From Chersky-840 sp963848335 (GTDB taxonomy: Bacteria > Actinomycetota > Acidimicrobiia > Acidimicrobiales > UBA8190), in NCBI GenBank assembly GCA_963848335.1, contig CAWKDD010000001.1, forward strand, positions 558,001 to 622,000: a stretch of 64,000 nt of DNA, in the 5' to 3' direction. Shown piece by piece: positions 1 through 7,805 of this stretch. The notes beneath the pieces are model-generated. The model was not told the DNA's origin and made no database searches. It worked only from the letters and a program-made list of their open reading frames with translations. Numbering within the stretch: position 1 is the stretch's first letter; every line of letters starts with the position of its first letter. A program made the position numbers and the translations under genes.

Positions 1-111
1 GTCGACGGCGCGGAAGTCGGTGCCCGTGTAGACCTTGGTGAGGTCGACGGTCCGGACGATGGCGCCGGACCCGACGCTGTCCGGGGTGATGTCGAGGTTG
101 GTCGCTGTCAT
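1..111 (-). CDS. ABC transporter ATP-binding protein, N-terminal fragment
   Basis: The first 37 codons of an ATP-binding cassette protein run leftwards off the window. The visible part ends in the opening strand of the nucleotide-binding fold (VDLTKVY, then FRAVD), typical of LolD/MacB-type export ATPases, and stops before Walker A. The ATG lies 98 bases after the MerR stop on the same strand, so it may be the third gene of the drug-export operon that starts at 2525. Its permease partner and substrate lie outside the window. The family call rests on this short stretch only. Confidence 0.6.
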   Translation of the reverse strand, partial: MTATNLDITPDSVGSGAIVRTVDLTKVYTGTDFRAVD

Positions 112-209
112 GGTGGGTCAGTGGGCAAGGCTATCGACTGGGGTCGGCCCCAAGGGCCATGTGCGCGGGTCGAAGCCGGACCCTCCCTTCCCGCATCCGC
201 TCGCACCTC

Positions 210-728
210 TCACCTCTGCTCGCCAGCCGACGGGTCGAGCGCCGGGTCGAGCGCCGAGTCGAGCTCGAGCGCCCTGGCCCGCAGGCGCGCCGCCTTGGCG
301 ACGCGTTCGTCGCGAAAGGTCGTCACGCCGCCGATGATGTCGTCGAGGCGGGCAACGAGCTTGTCGTTGGCCTCGATGGCGTTGGCCAGGAGCCCGCGCT
401 GGAGCTCGGCGCGGGCGTTGTTCTTGTAGGCGTTGCGCAGCTTGTCGAGGACGTCCTCGGTCTCGAGCACTACGCGGATCTCGGCCAGCGAGAAGCCGAC
501 GAGCTCTTGCAGCTCCCGGATGCGCCTGGCCCGTTCGGCTTGGGGGCCCGAATACACCCGCTCGCCCCCGTGGCGTTGCGAGCTCGGCTCCAGCAGGCCG
601 ATCTCCTCCCAGTAGCGCAGCGTGCGGGTGGTGACGCCGCAGAGTTTGGCGACCTCGCCGATCCGCAGGGTGTCGCCGGTGCCGCCGTTGCTCGGCGCCG
701 GGTCCCCGATGTCGCGACGAACAGTCAT
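210..728 (-). CDS. MerR-family transcriptional regulator
   Basis: A 172-residue regulator. Residues about 20-50 form the MerR winged helix-turn-helix (LRIGEVAKLCGV, then TLRYWEEIGLL). A conserved wing and dimerisation-helix entry (RRIRELQELVGFSLAEI) follow, and then a long alpha-helical C-terminal part with only two cysteines in the protein's first half, so it is not an obvious metal sensor. The ATG overlaps the stop of the MFS pump gene as ATGA, so the two are translationally coupled. MerR proteins bind dyads near promoters. The 18-base palindrome at 2540-2557, just ahead of the pump gene, is the natural candidate operator, which would make the operon autoregulated. The ligand is unknown, but a pump neighbour suggests a toxic small molecule. 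Confidence 0.9.
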   Translation of the reverse strand: MTVRRDIGDPAPSNGGTGDTLRIGEVAKLCGVTTRTLRYWEEIGLLEPSSQRHGGERVYSGPQAERARRIRELQELVGFSLAEIRVVLETEDVLDKLRNAYKNNARAELQRGLLANAIEANDKLVARLDDIIGGVTTFRDERVAKAARLRARALELDSALDPALDPSAGEQR

Positions 729-2525
729 GGCGTTGCCCTGCCCCCGAGGGCCGCCACGGCCTCGCGCCCGGGCGTTGGGCGGGCGGTGGCGTCGTGCCGG
801 TGCGCCGGCGCGGCGGGCTCGACGTACACGTACTTCCCGCCCCGCAACCACGATGCCCCCGCCGCCACGAGGCAGGCGATGATGGCGAAGTCGAACGCGG
901 CGTGGAGCCCTTGCCGGAAGGGCACCGAGATGAGGTTGGGGAAGAAGCTTCGGCCCGTGATCGCCGCGGCGTGGCCCGCCGGGAGATGGGACAGCACGGC
1001 CGTGCCCAGCAGGTGCTGCATCGGGTTGTACCCCAAGAAAGCGGCGAACAAGGTGGACACCGGGGGAAGGTGCGCCACCCGGTCGGCCACACCGGCAGGC
1101 ACGCCCTCGGCGACCAGGCCGTGGTACATGGTGCCGGGCAGCGAGGCGGAGAGGCCCACGATCACAAGGGTGAAGAAGATGCCGATGGACAGCACCTGGG
1201 CGGAGTTCTGAAAGGTGGAGTTCATCCCCGATCCCGCGCCGCGGTGCTGGGGAGGGAGGCTGTTCATGACCCCGGCCCGGTTGGGAGAGCCGAACGACCC
1301 CATGGTGAGCCCGAGCAGCAAGCAGGATCACCCCGAAGACCCAGTACGAGAAGTTGACGGGGAGCAACTCCAGCGCGACGAACGAAGCAGCCGACCCCAC
1401 CATCCCGCCCGTGGCGAAAGGACGCGCGCCGTAACGGTCCGAGAGGATGCCCGCCAACGGCCCCGAGATCAGGAATCCGGTGGTGAGCGGCAGCATGGCG
1501 ATCCCCGCCCACAACGGAGTGCGTGCGAAGTCGAACCCGTGCAGGGGGAGCCAGATCCCCTGCAACCAGATGATGAGCATGAACATGAGGCCACCGCGTC
1601 CCACCGCGGCCAGGAAGCTGGCCAGCACCCCGGCGGTGAAGGCACGGATCCGGAACAGCGGCAGGCGGAACATGGGCTCCGCCACCCGTGACTCGATGAT
1701 GGCGAAGGCGATCAACAGCCCGACGCCGGCTCCGAGCTCGCTGAGCACCGCGGGAGAGGTCCAACCCATGGTGTGGCCGCCGTAAGGCTCGATGCCGTAG
1801 GTGATGCCGATCATCAAGGAGATGAGGCCGAAGGCGAAGGTGAGGTTGCCCGGCCAGTCGATGTGGGCCCGGCTCGGTCGCCCGACCTCCCGCAGCTGCA
1901 GATAGCCCCACACCGTGCCGAACAGCCCCACGGGCACCGACACCAGGAAGATGAGCCGCCAGTTGATCGGGGCCAGGATCCCTCCGAGGACGAGGCCGAT
2001 GAACGTGCCGCTGATGCCGGCCGCCTGGTTGATCCCCAGTGCCATGCCCCGCTGATGCTCGGGGAAGGCGTCGGTGATGATGGCCGAGGAGTTGGCCACC
2101 AAGAACGCTGCGCCGACGCCCTGGAACACCCGGACGATGATCAGCCACAGGCCCGCCGCGGCGCCGTGCATCCACGTGATCGTGAGCAGCAACGAGAAGA
2201 ACGTGAAGATGGCGAAGCCCAGGTTGTACATCCGGACCCGCCCGTAGATGTCGCCCAGGCGGCCGAGGTTAACCACGAGCACACTGGTGACGACGAGGAA
2301 GCTCAGGATCATCCACAGCAGGTAGAAGCTGTTGCCGGGCTGAAGCGGGTCGAGGTTGATGCCCCGGAAGATGTCGGGCAGGGAGATGAGCAAGATCGAG
2401 CCGTCGATGGTGGCCATCAACATGCCCATGGTGGTGTTGATGAGGGCCACCCACTTGTAGCGGTCGCTCACCTGGCCGGATCGGCCCCGCCGCGTTCCAC
2501 CCGCCGTGGGCACGGGGGCCGTCAC
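725..2525 (-). CDS. MFS drug exporter of the DHA2 type, reading frame broken by one extra base
   Basis: A proton-driven multidrug exporter of the major facilitator superfamily, DHA2 (14-helix) branch. Visible marks are the first helix with MATIDGSILL, motif A (LGRLGDIYGR), the antiporter-type helix with GINQAAGISGTF, and a run of hydrophobic segments. The frame holds from GTG 2525 to about 1325 and continues in the next frame from about 1321 to the stop at 725. The downstream frame resumes with GLTMGSFGSPNRAG, the expected continuation, so one surplus base near 1320-1325 explains the break. This is either a sequencing error or a recent mutation. AAGGAAG six bases before the GTG supports the start. 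The stop overlaps the MerR start. Confidence 0.85.
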
Positions 2526-2539
2526 TCCGGACTTCCTTG

Positions 2540-2557
2540 GTTGACGTTCACGTCAAC
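2540..2557. promoter_or_regulatory. Perfect 18-base dyad, candidate MerR operator
   Basis: GTTGACGT-TC-ACGTCAAC is a perfect inverted repeat of two 8-base arms with a 2-base centre, placed 15 bases upstream of the MFS start codon. MerR-family regulators such as LiuR bind dyads of the shape TTkACGTnnACGTmAA, and this sequence has that form. The nearest regulator is the MerR encoded at the end of the same operon. The assignment is inferred from position and motif shape. Confidence 0.6.
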
Positions 2558-2903
2558 GGCACCTTATCGGACGATCCGCCTACCCGCTGACTGCCCTGTC
2601 CGACGCAGCCCGACGTGGTCGAGCCCCTGGAATCTGGGTTTTGCCTGAGAATTGCGGTTTCCCTCGCGGTAGCCTTGAAGGTGTCGTCAGACGGGTCCTC
2701 TGACGGCAGAGGGGGGGATGCGCGGGGCCGGGGTCTCAGGTACCCCCAGGAGGGCCCGCCCCGCCGCCTCCCGGCGCTCAGCACCACCCTCCGGCACGCC
2801 CGGTGGGAGCCGAGACGCCACAGACCCACGCGCCTAGGCTGCGCCCACCGTCACGAAGAGGTCGCATCTCGGGCGGAATCGGGGCATTCGGGGAAAAGCG
2901 GGG
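2558..2903. other. Non-coding stretch between divergent genes
   Basis: About 350 bases separate the dyad of the MFS operon from the secreted protein at 2904. No reading frame with a ribosome site or normal composition was seen. The region must hold the promoter of the rightward gene, but no clear -35/-10 pair was found. Confidence 0.5.
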
Positions 2904-3743
2904 GTGGCTGTTGTGACAGGCCGGGCGAAGTGGATGGCATCGGTCGGGCTGGTCGCCGCACTGGGAGCCGGCGCCGCGGTCGGGGTCGCCACCGGCGCGT
3001 CGGCGAAGCCCAAGCCCGTGCACGCCACCGCGGTGACGCCGCCGGTGACGTCGGCCTCGTTCACGTTCTCTGCAACTGTCAGCGGGATCGCCAAGAACAT
3101 CGGGGCCATCACCCTCGCCGGCTCGGGCCTGGCGGACCTCGAGAACGACGACGTCTCGCTGTCGGTGTCCCTGCCCGGTTCCGTGGCCCGGTTGATCCCC
3201 GGGGGCACGGCGACACCCGAGGTCGTCAACGCGGTGTTCTCGGGCGGCACCGTGTACGCCGAGATCCCCTCGCTCTCCACCCTGTTGGGCGCGCCGTGGA
3301 TCTCCGTGGCGCTGCCCTCGAGTGCGACCTCCGCCATCCCGGGCGTCTTCACCAAGGTCGGTGGCGCCCTCGGCGACGTCAACGAGATCCTGGCCTTCGC
3401 CAAGTCGCATCACGCCTCGGTGCACCCCCTGGGATCCTCGACGGTCGACAACACGTCGGTGACCGGTGACCGGGTGACGGCGCACGTCAAGCGCGTGGGC
3501 ATCGTGGCCACCTTGTGGGCGGACTCCTCCGACCGCCTCGTCCAGGCAACCGTGGGCGCACGCCGCGGGAGCTTCGAGGTCTCGGCAGTGGTGAACTTCA
3601 CCGGCTACGACGCCACGGTCGCGATCACCGTCCCGGCGCCCTCGCAGGTGAAGGCCATTCCGCTCTCGATCGTCACCAGCGTTCTGGGGGGCCTGCTCGA
3701 CCACGCCAAGACGGGGCGCCACGGCGGGAAGAAGACCGTTTGA
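2904..3743 (+). CDS. Secreted LppX/LprG-like protein
   Basis: A 279-residue exported protein. The N-terminus has basic residues, a hydrophobic core of about 18 residues and an AxA-type cleavage site (GASA) near residue 34. There is no lipobox cysteine. The mature part alternates strands and glycines (FTFSATVSGIAKNIG, GGTVYAEIPSL, then APWISVALPS), resembling the LppX/LprG/LprA half-barrel that carries lipids across the mycobacterial cell envelope. In that family a 'vyv..p.....W..v' segment is typical, and 'VYAEIPSLSTLLGAPWISV' matches it in order. The start is GTG 2904; a second GTG at 2913 is also possible. The lipid-carrier role is inferred from fold resemblance only. Confidence 0.65.
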   Translation: MAVVTGRAKWMASVGLVAALGAGAAVGVATGASAKPKPVHATAVTPPVTSASFTFSATVSGIAKNIGAITLAGSGLADLENDDVSLSVSLPGSVARLIPGGTATPEVVNAVFSGGTVYAEIPSLSTLLGAPWISVALPSSATSAIPGVFTKVGGALGDVNEILAFAKSHHASVHPLGSSTVDNTSVTGDRVTAHVKRVGIVATLWADSSDRLVQATVGARRGSFEVSAVVNFTGYDATVAITVPAPSQVKAIPLSIVTSVLGGLLDHAKTGRHGGKKTV

Positions 3744-3948
3744 CGGGCGGTCGACCGTCGCCCCGGCGCAAGTGGAGGTGACGGCGCGTCGGTTCCCACC
3801 TCGTGCCCACCCCTCTGCTCTGGGCTGCGGGCCAGGTCATGACGAGATTGGGCGTCGGGTGCTTCCAAACGGAGGCGGTCAGGGGTAGGACTGGTCCTGC
3901 GAACCCGCCTTCCCCCCGGGCGGGTGCTCCTCACGGAAGGAGGGTGCG

Positions 3949-4143
3949 GTGGACCGTCCCTTGGATCGTGCCGGTGGGACCGGACCGACCGACGACAGCC
4001 GCCCACCCGACGACAGCCTCCCACCCGACGACAGCAGCCCGGCCTCCGACGGCGCCACCGAGGACATCGAGGCCGAGCTGTACTGCTCGGCCCGTGAGGC
4101 CGGCGTGGGCGCGGTCAGCTTCGGCCCCGTCGGCGACGGTTGA
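3949..4143 (+). CDS. Small hypothetical protein with PPDDS repeats
   Basis: A 64-residue reading frame starting at GTG 3949 behind a strong ribosome site (GGAAGGAGGG, five bases before the start). The N-terminal half is acidic and disordered, with near-identical repeats (RPPDDS, LPPDDS). The C-terminal half (DIEAELYCSAREAGVGAV) could form a helix. It resembles no family I recognise. It ends 13 bases before the convergent GNAT gene. The strong ribosome site is the main reason to accept it; the repeats could also be a chance product of GC-rich DNA. Confidence 0.45.
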   Translation: MDRPLDRAGGTGPTDDSRPPDDSLPPDDSSPASDGATEDIEAELYCSAREAGVGAVSFGPVGDG

Positions 4144-4155
4144 CGCCGGCGCCGC

Positions 4156-4854
4156 TCATGGGTCGAACTGGTCGAGCCGGTTCGCCAGTCCCTGTCTGAC
4201 GCTGGACCAGTCCTCGGCCAGCACCGAGAACAGCACGGTGTCACGCACCGTGCCGTCGGCCCGTCGCTGGTAGCGGCGCAACGTTCCTTCGTAGCGGGCG
4301 CCCAGGCGGGCGATGGCCCGCTGGGACCTGATGTTGCGGACATCGGTCTTGAGCTGCACCCGACCGGCGCCGAGGTCGTCGAAGGCGTAGCCCAGCAGGA
4401 CCATCTTCGTGTCGGGGTTCACCGCCGAGGCCCACACGTCGGGCCGGTAGGCGGTGAAGCCGATCTCCAGCCGGGCGTCACCCACCGCCACATCGAGGTA
4501 GCTCGAGGTGCCGACGATGGTGCCGGGTGCCAGACCCGCATACCGGACGCGCAGGCGCACGACCCAGGGGACCCAGGGGACGGTGCCCGACGCCATGCGG
4601 CTCTCGAGGAACTTCGCGTAGGAGGCCGGGTTCGGGGGCCGCCAAGGGAGGTGCGCCCACACCCGGTCGTCGGCCAGGGCCTCGAACAGGGCCTCCACGT
4701 CACGCTCGAGGTCGACGGGCGCTACCTCGACCACCCGGCCGCGCAGCACCGTGCCCGGCGGAGGCGGCCACGACATCGCCGGCCAGGCCACGTCGTCGGG
4801 CCTGGAATCGGCCACCGGGACGAAATCGTCATCCGGGGTAGCGGCACTGGTCAC
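4156..4854 (-). CDS. GNAT-family N-acetyltransferase, RimJ/RimL type
   Basis: A 232-residue acetyl-CoA-dependent acetyltransferase of the RimJ/RimL (Acetyltransf_3) group, which acetylates protein N-termini or small amines. Marks are LRGRVVEVAPVDLERD at the N-terminus, the central strand LEIGFTAYRPDVW, and the C-terminal signature VQLKTDVRNIRSQRAIARLG followed by YEGTLRRY. The likely start is GTG 4854 (VTSAATPDDD); upstream sequence in the same frame looks non-coding. It is convergent with the small gene at 3949 and lies 67 bases downstream of the ABC permease. Confidence 0.85.
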   Translation of the reverse strand: MTSAATPDDDFVPVADSRPDDVAWPAMSWPPPPGTVLRGRVVEVAPVDLERDVEALFEALADDRVWAHLPWRPPNPASYAKFLESRMASGTVPWVPWVVRLRVRYAGLAPGTIVGTSSYLDVAVGDARLEIGFTAYRPDVWASAVNPDTKMVLLGYAFDDLGAGRVQLKTDVRNIRSQRAIARLGARYEGTLRRYQRRADGTVRDTVLFSVLAEDWSSVRQGLANRLDQFDP

Positions 4855-4921
4855 CGCGCCATTCTGCTCCACATGTTTCGGACTCCCGACACCTGTGCGG
4901 TGACGGCATGCACCCGGCAGC

Positions 4922-6176
4922 TCAGACGGCGCGCGACGGCAGCAACTGCAGGAGGTGGACGCGTCCACCGGTGCGCAGGATGGCCCGGCGGTAGACCGCC
5001 GAGGCGAGACGTTCCACGCCGAAGATGGCTACCAGCATCAAGGCCACAGACACGGTGAATTCCCACCACGTGACGGCACCCAGGCCGACCATGACCGGCA
5101 TGGCGAAGGGCGCGGTGGGCGGGAGGTAGGCGAGGACCCTGACCAGCGTCGAGGGCTCGCTCGACCCGATGGCGGTGAAGGAGACGATGTAGCCGAAGAG
5201 GATGGGCAGTTGCAGGGGAAAGGCCAGGCTCTGGATCTGCTCCTGGCGATCCGCCAGAGACCCGCCCGCGGCGTAGACCCAGCAGTAGAAGGCGTACCCG
5301 AGCACGACCCACAACAGGGAACTGGCGACCTCGACGGCCGCCGTGCCGTGGATCAGGGGCGAGCCCACCGCCGCGGCCAAGCCCAGCGCCACCCCCACGA
5401 TCAGCGCGGCCTGGAGCAAAGCCACCGCTCCGATCCCGATGACCTTGCCGGCGAGGAGCTGTCCGGCTCGCAACGTCGACAGCAGGACCTCGATGACGCG
5501 CGACGACTTCTCCTCCACCACGCCCATGAGGAGCCAGGTGCCGAACTGGGTGAGCAGCACGTAGGTGAGGATGAGGCCGTAGACGGCGGTGGTCCGGGCC
5601 GTGTCGTTGTGCTTGGCCGGTTTCAGGCTCTGGACCGGCAGGGGCGGGGGATTGGCGAGGCGCAGCGCTTGCAACGGGGAGATGCCGGCCTTCACGAGCC
5701 CCGTCTGCAGGCTGACCGACGACGAGATGACGCGCACCAGCAGGGCTCCGGTCGACGGTGTCCGAAGGCCCGAGACCTTGGTCGACGAGGATCCGTTGCG
5801 TGCCCACCAGGGCCAGGTCGATGCGCCCCGCCACCAGGGCGCGCTTGGCCGCGGCGACCGAGGCTTCGGGGACGAGGGTCACCTTGGTCCCCACCGCCGG
5901 TCCGGCCGCCTGCACCGTGGCGCGCAGCGGCGCCGACAGGGTCCCGACGATCCCGACGTGCTGGACGTTCTGGCCCTTGCGCAGCACGGGGATCGTCACC
6001 GCGGCCGCCACCGCCAGCAGGATCACGAGGGTCCCGATGCGGAAGGTGCGGCCCTTGACCCGCTCCCGCACCTCGCGCCGGGCCACCAGGCCGACGTCGC
6101 CCCCGAGCCTGTCGAGGGCGGCGCCCACCTTCCGGCCGCGGGCCGCGGTCGCGGTCGGCGGTGAGCCGGCGGTCAC
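4922..6176 (-). CDS. ABC-2 type permease (NatB-like), frame broken by one extra base
   Basis: The membrane subunit of the exporter whose ATPase starts at 7148. The N-terminal part has the family hallmark LVARREVRERVKGRTFRIGT followed by the first membrane helix and a large extracytoplasmic domain. The C-terminal part carries the remaining helices and the characteristic EEKSSRVIEVLLST motif of NatB/YhaP-type permeases. The frame changes near 5748 (GACCGG, where GACGG would keep the frame), so one surplus base separates the halves. A GTG at 6261 overlaps the ATPase stop as GTGA and begins a short helix-forming stretch (YVIFGAVAVFLALRVW) in yet another frame. The true start may therefore be 6261, with a second surplus base near 6180. 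Confidence 0.8.
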
Positions 6177-6257
6177 CGCCGGCGCCGGCGCGCTTGCGCA
6201 TCCTCTGCCAGACGCGCAGCGCCAGGAACACCGCCACGGCTCCGAAGATGACGTATC

Positions 6258-7148
6258 TCACAACAATGCCTCCCGGAACACCTCGGAGAGCCGCTGGCGT
6301 TCGAACCCGAATTGCTCGACGGGCCCGGACTTCATGGCGGCGGCCAGGATGGCTTGGGGGTCGGTTCCCTCGTCGAGCACCAGCCGCACCGCCCCGCCCT
6401 CGACGCGAGAGATGCTCACGCCCGCGATGGCGCCTGCCCAGGCCCCGGTGAAGTCGCCTTCGACCTTCACCACCAGGCGGCGCCGGCCGCCCGTGGTGAG
6501 CTCCTCGACCGTTCCCGCCGCCACCAGGCGGCCGTGGTCGATGATGGCCACCGACTCGCACAGGTCCTCGACCAGGTCGATCTGGTGGCTCGAGAACAAC
6601 ACGCCGCGTCCGGAGTCGGCCTGTTCCACGAGCACCGCGCTCACGGCGTCCACGCCCACCGGGTCGAGGCCCGACAGCGGCTCGTCGAGCACGAGGAGCT
6701 CGGGCTCGTGCACCAGGGCGGCGGCCAGCTGTACGCGCTGCTGGTTGCCGAGCGACAGGGCCTCGAGCTTGCTCGTGGCGCGGTCGGCCACGCCGAGCTT
6801 CTCGAGCCAGTGCAGCGCCGCGGCCCGGGCGTCGTCGTGGGGGACGCCGTGCAGGCGGGCCAGGTATTCGATCTGCTCGACCACCACCATGCCCGGGTAC
6901 AGCCCGCGCTCTTCGGGCATGTAGCCGAAACGCCGGCGGTCCTTCGACGACACGGGGACGCCCTTCCAGCGCACGACGCCGGCGTCGAGGGAGACGAGAT
7001 CGAACACGGCGCGCATGGCCGTGGTCTTGCCCGCCCCGTTGGGGCCGAGGAATCCGAAGACCTTTCCCGGTGGGACGGTGAACGACAGGCTGTCGAGGGC
7101 GACGATGTCACCGAAGCGTCGGGTGAGCCCGTCGAGCTCGAGCGTCAC
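6258..7148 (-). CDS. ABC transporter ATP-binding protein (NatA-like)
   Basis: A 296-residue ATPase energising the ABC-2 permease that follows. Visible in order: Walker A GPNGAGKT (about residues 35-42), Q-loop region FGYMPEERGLYP, a signature motif LSLGNQQRV replacing the usual LSGGQ, Walker B LLVLDEP, the D-loop LSGLDP and the switch SSHQ. The LSxGNQQ form is normal in NatA-type exporters. The C-terminal 80 residues form the accessory domain seen in this subgroup. The start is GTG 7148. The stop overlaps a GTG (6261) as GTGA, pointing to coupling with the permease. The family exports sodium, drugs or peptides; the substrate here is unknown. Confidence 0.92.
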   Translation of the reverse strand: MTLELDGLTRRFGDIVALDSLSFTVPPGKVFGFLGPNGAGKTTAMRAVFDLVSLDAGVVRWKGVPVSSKDRRRFGYMPEERGLYPGMVVVEQIEYLARLHGVPHDDARAAALHWLEKLGVADRATSKLEALSLGNQQRVQLAAALVHEPELLVLDEPLSGLDPVGVDAVSAVLVEQADSGRGVLFSSHQIDLVEDLCESVAIIDHGRLVAAGTVEELTTGGRRRLVVKVEGDFTGAWAGAIAGVSISRVEGGAVRLVLDEGTDPQAILAAAMKSGPVEQFGFERQRLSEVFREALL

Positions 7149-7214
7149 GGTGTCCTGACTACCACACGGGGACCCTGTGCTCGCACACGGGGACGCTGTG
7201 CTCGGCTCGGCGAG

Positions 7215-7805
7215 TTAAGCGGTGGTGCCGGGCCAGCGTTCCACCGCGGGCCGCACGTGGCGCAGGGCGACGAGGCCCTTCACCAGCCCGACCACGAAGT
7301 TCCCCGCCGTGTCGGCCACGAGCCGCACGATCACCAGACGGTGCTCGGCCAGCGCCCGCGCCACCCACGCCGATTCCATGTCGACCGCCAGGGCGCCGCT
7401 GCGGGCGAGCTCGGACCGGCGCTCGCCGTGGACGAGGGTCTTGGACGACACGATGGGTCCGAGATGGACGCTACGGCCCGCGGCGCGCAGCTCCATGGCC
7501 ACCGCGGCGGCGTCGGGGCCCGACAGGGCCAGTTCGTCACCCTCGGGGTCGCGCACCGAGGTGGCCACCACGATCTCCCCGGGTGCGAGGGCGGGATCGA
7601 GGCCTCCGGAGATCCCCGCCAGCACGACGGCGGCACCGGGTGCGATCCCCGACGCCAAGGCCTCGGCCGCGGTCCGGGCCCGCACGTGGCCCATGCCGGT
7701 GCGCAGGACCTTGCCCCCGATGGCCAGGGCTTCGAGGCGCATGGCCGCCATGAAGGTGGCGGTGCCGGGGGAGGGGGCCGGGGCGTCGTGCCCGCCGGCG
7801 CTCAA
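7215..7805 (-). CDS. Nucleosidase/phosphorylase of the MTA/SAH nucleosidase superfamily
   Basis: About 196 residues of the purine-nucleoside phosphorylase fold, closest in pattern to MTA/SAH nucleosidases and hopanoid-associated phosphorylases. Marks are MRLEALAIGG with VLRTGMGHVRA, the core VVLAGISGGLDPALAPGEIVV, and the substrate-binding ALAVDMESAW. It would cleave an N-glycosidic or related bond in a nucleoside-like compound. There is no ribosome site. The frame is open upstream and continues, without a stop, into the frame that encodes the end of the Lhr helicase. TTG 7805 is offered as a nominal start because strand beta-1 (TATFMAAM) begins before the first ATG at 7751. A true fusion to Lhr or a lost stop are alternatives. 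Confidence 0.7.
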   Translation of the reverse strand: MSAGGHDAPAPSPGTATFMAAMRLEALAIGGKVLRTGMGHVRARTAAEALASGIAPGAAVVLAGISGGLDPALAPGEIVVATSVRDPEGDELALSGPDAAAVAMELRAAGRSVHLGPIVSSKTLVHGERRSELARSGALAVDMESAWVARALAEHRLVIVRLVADTAGNFVVGLVKGLVALRHVRPAVERWPGTTA

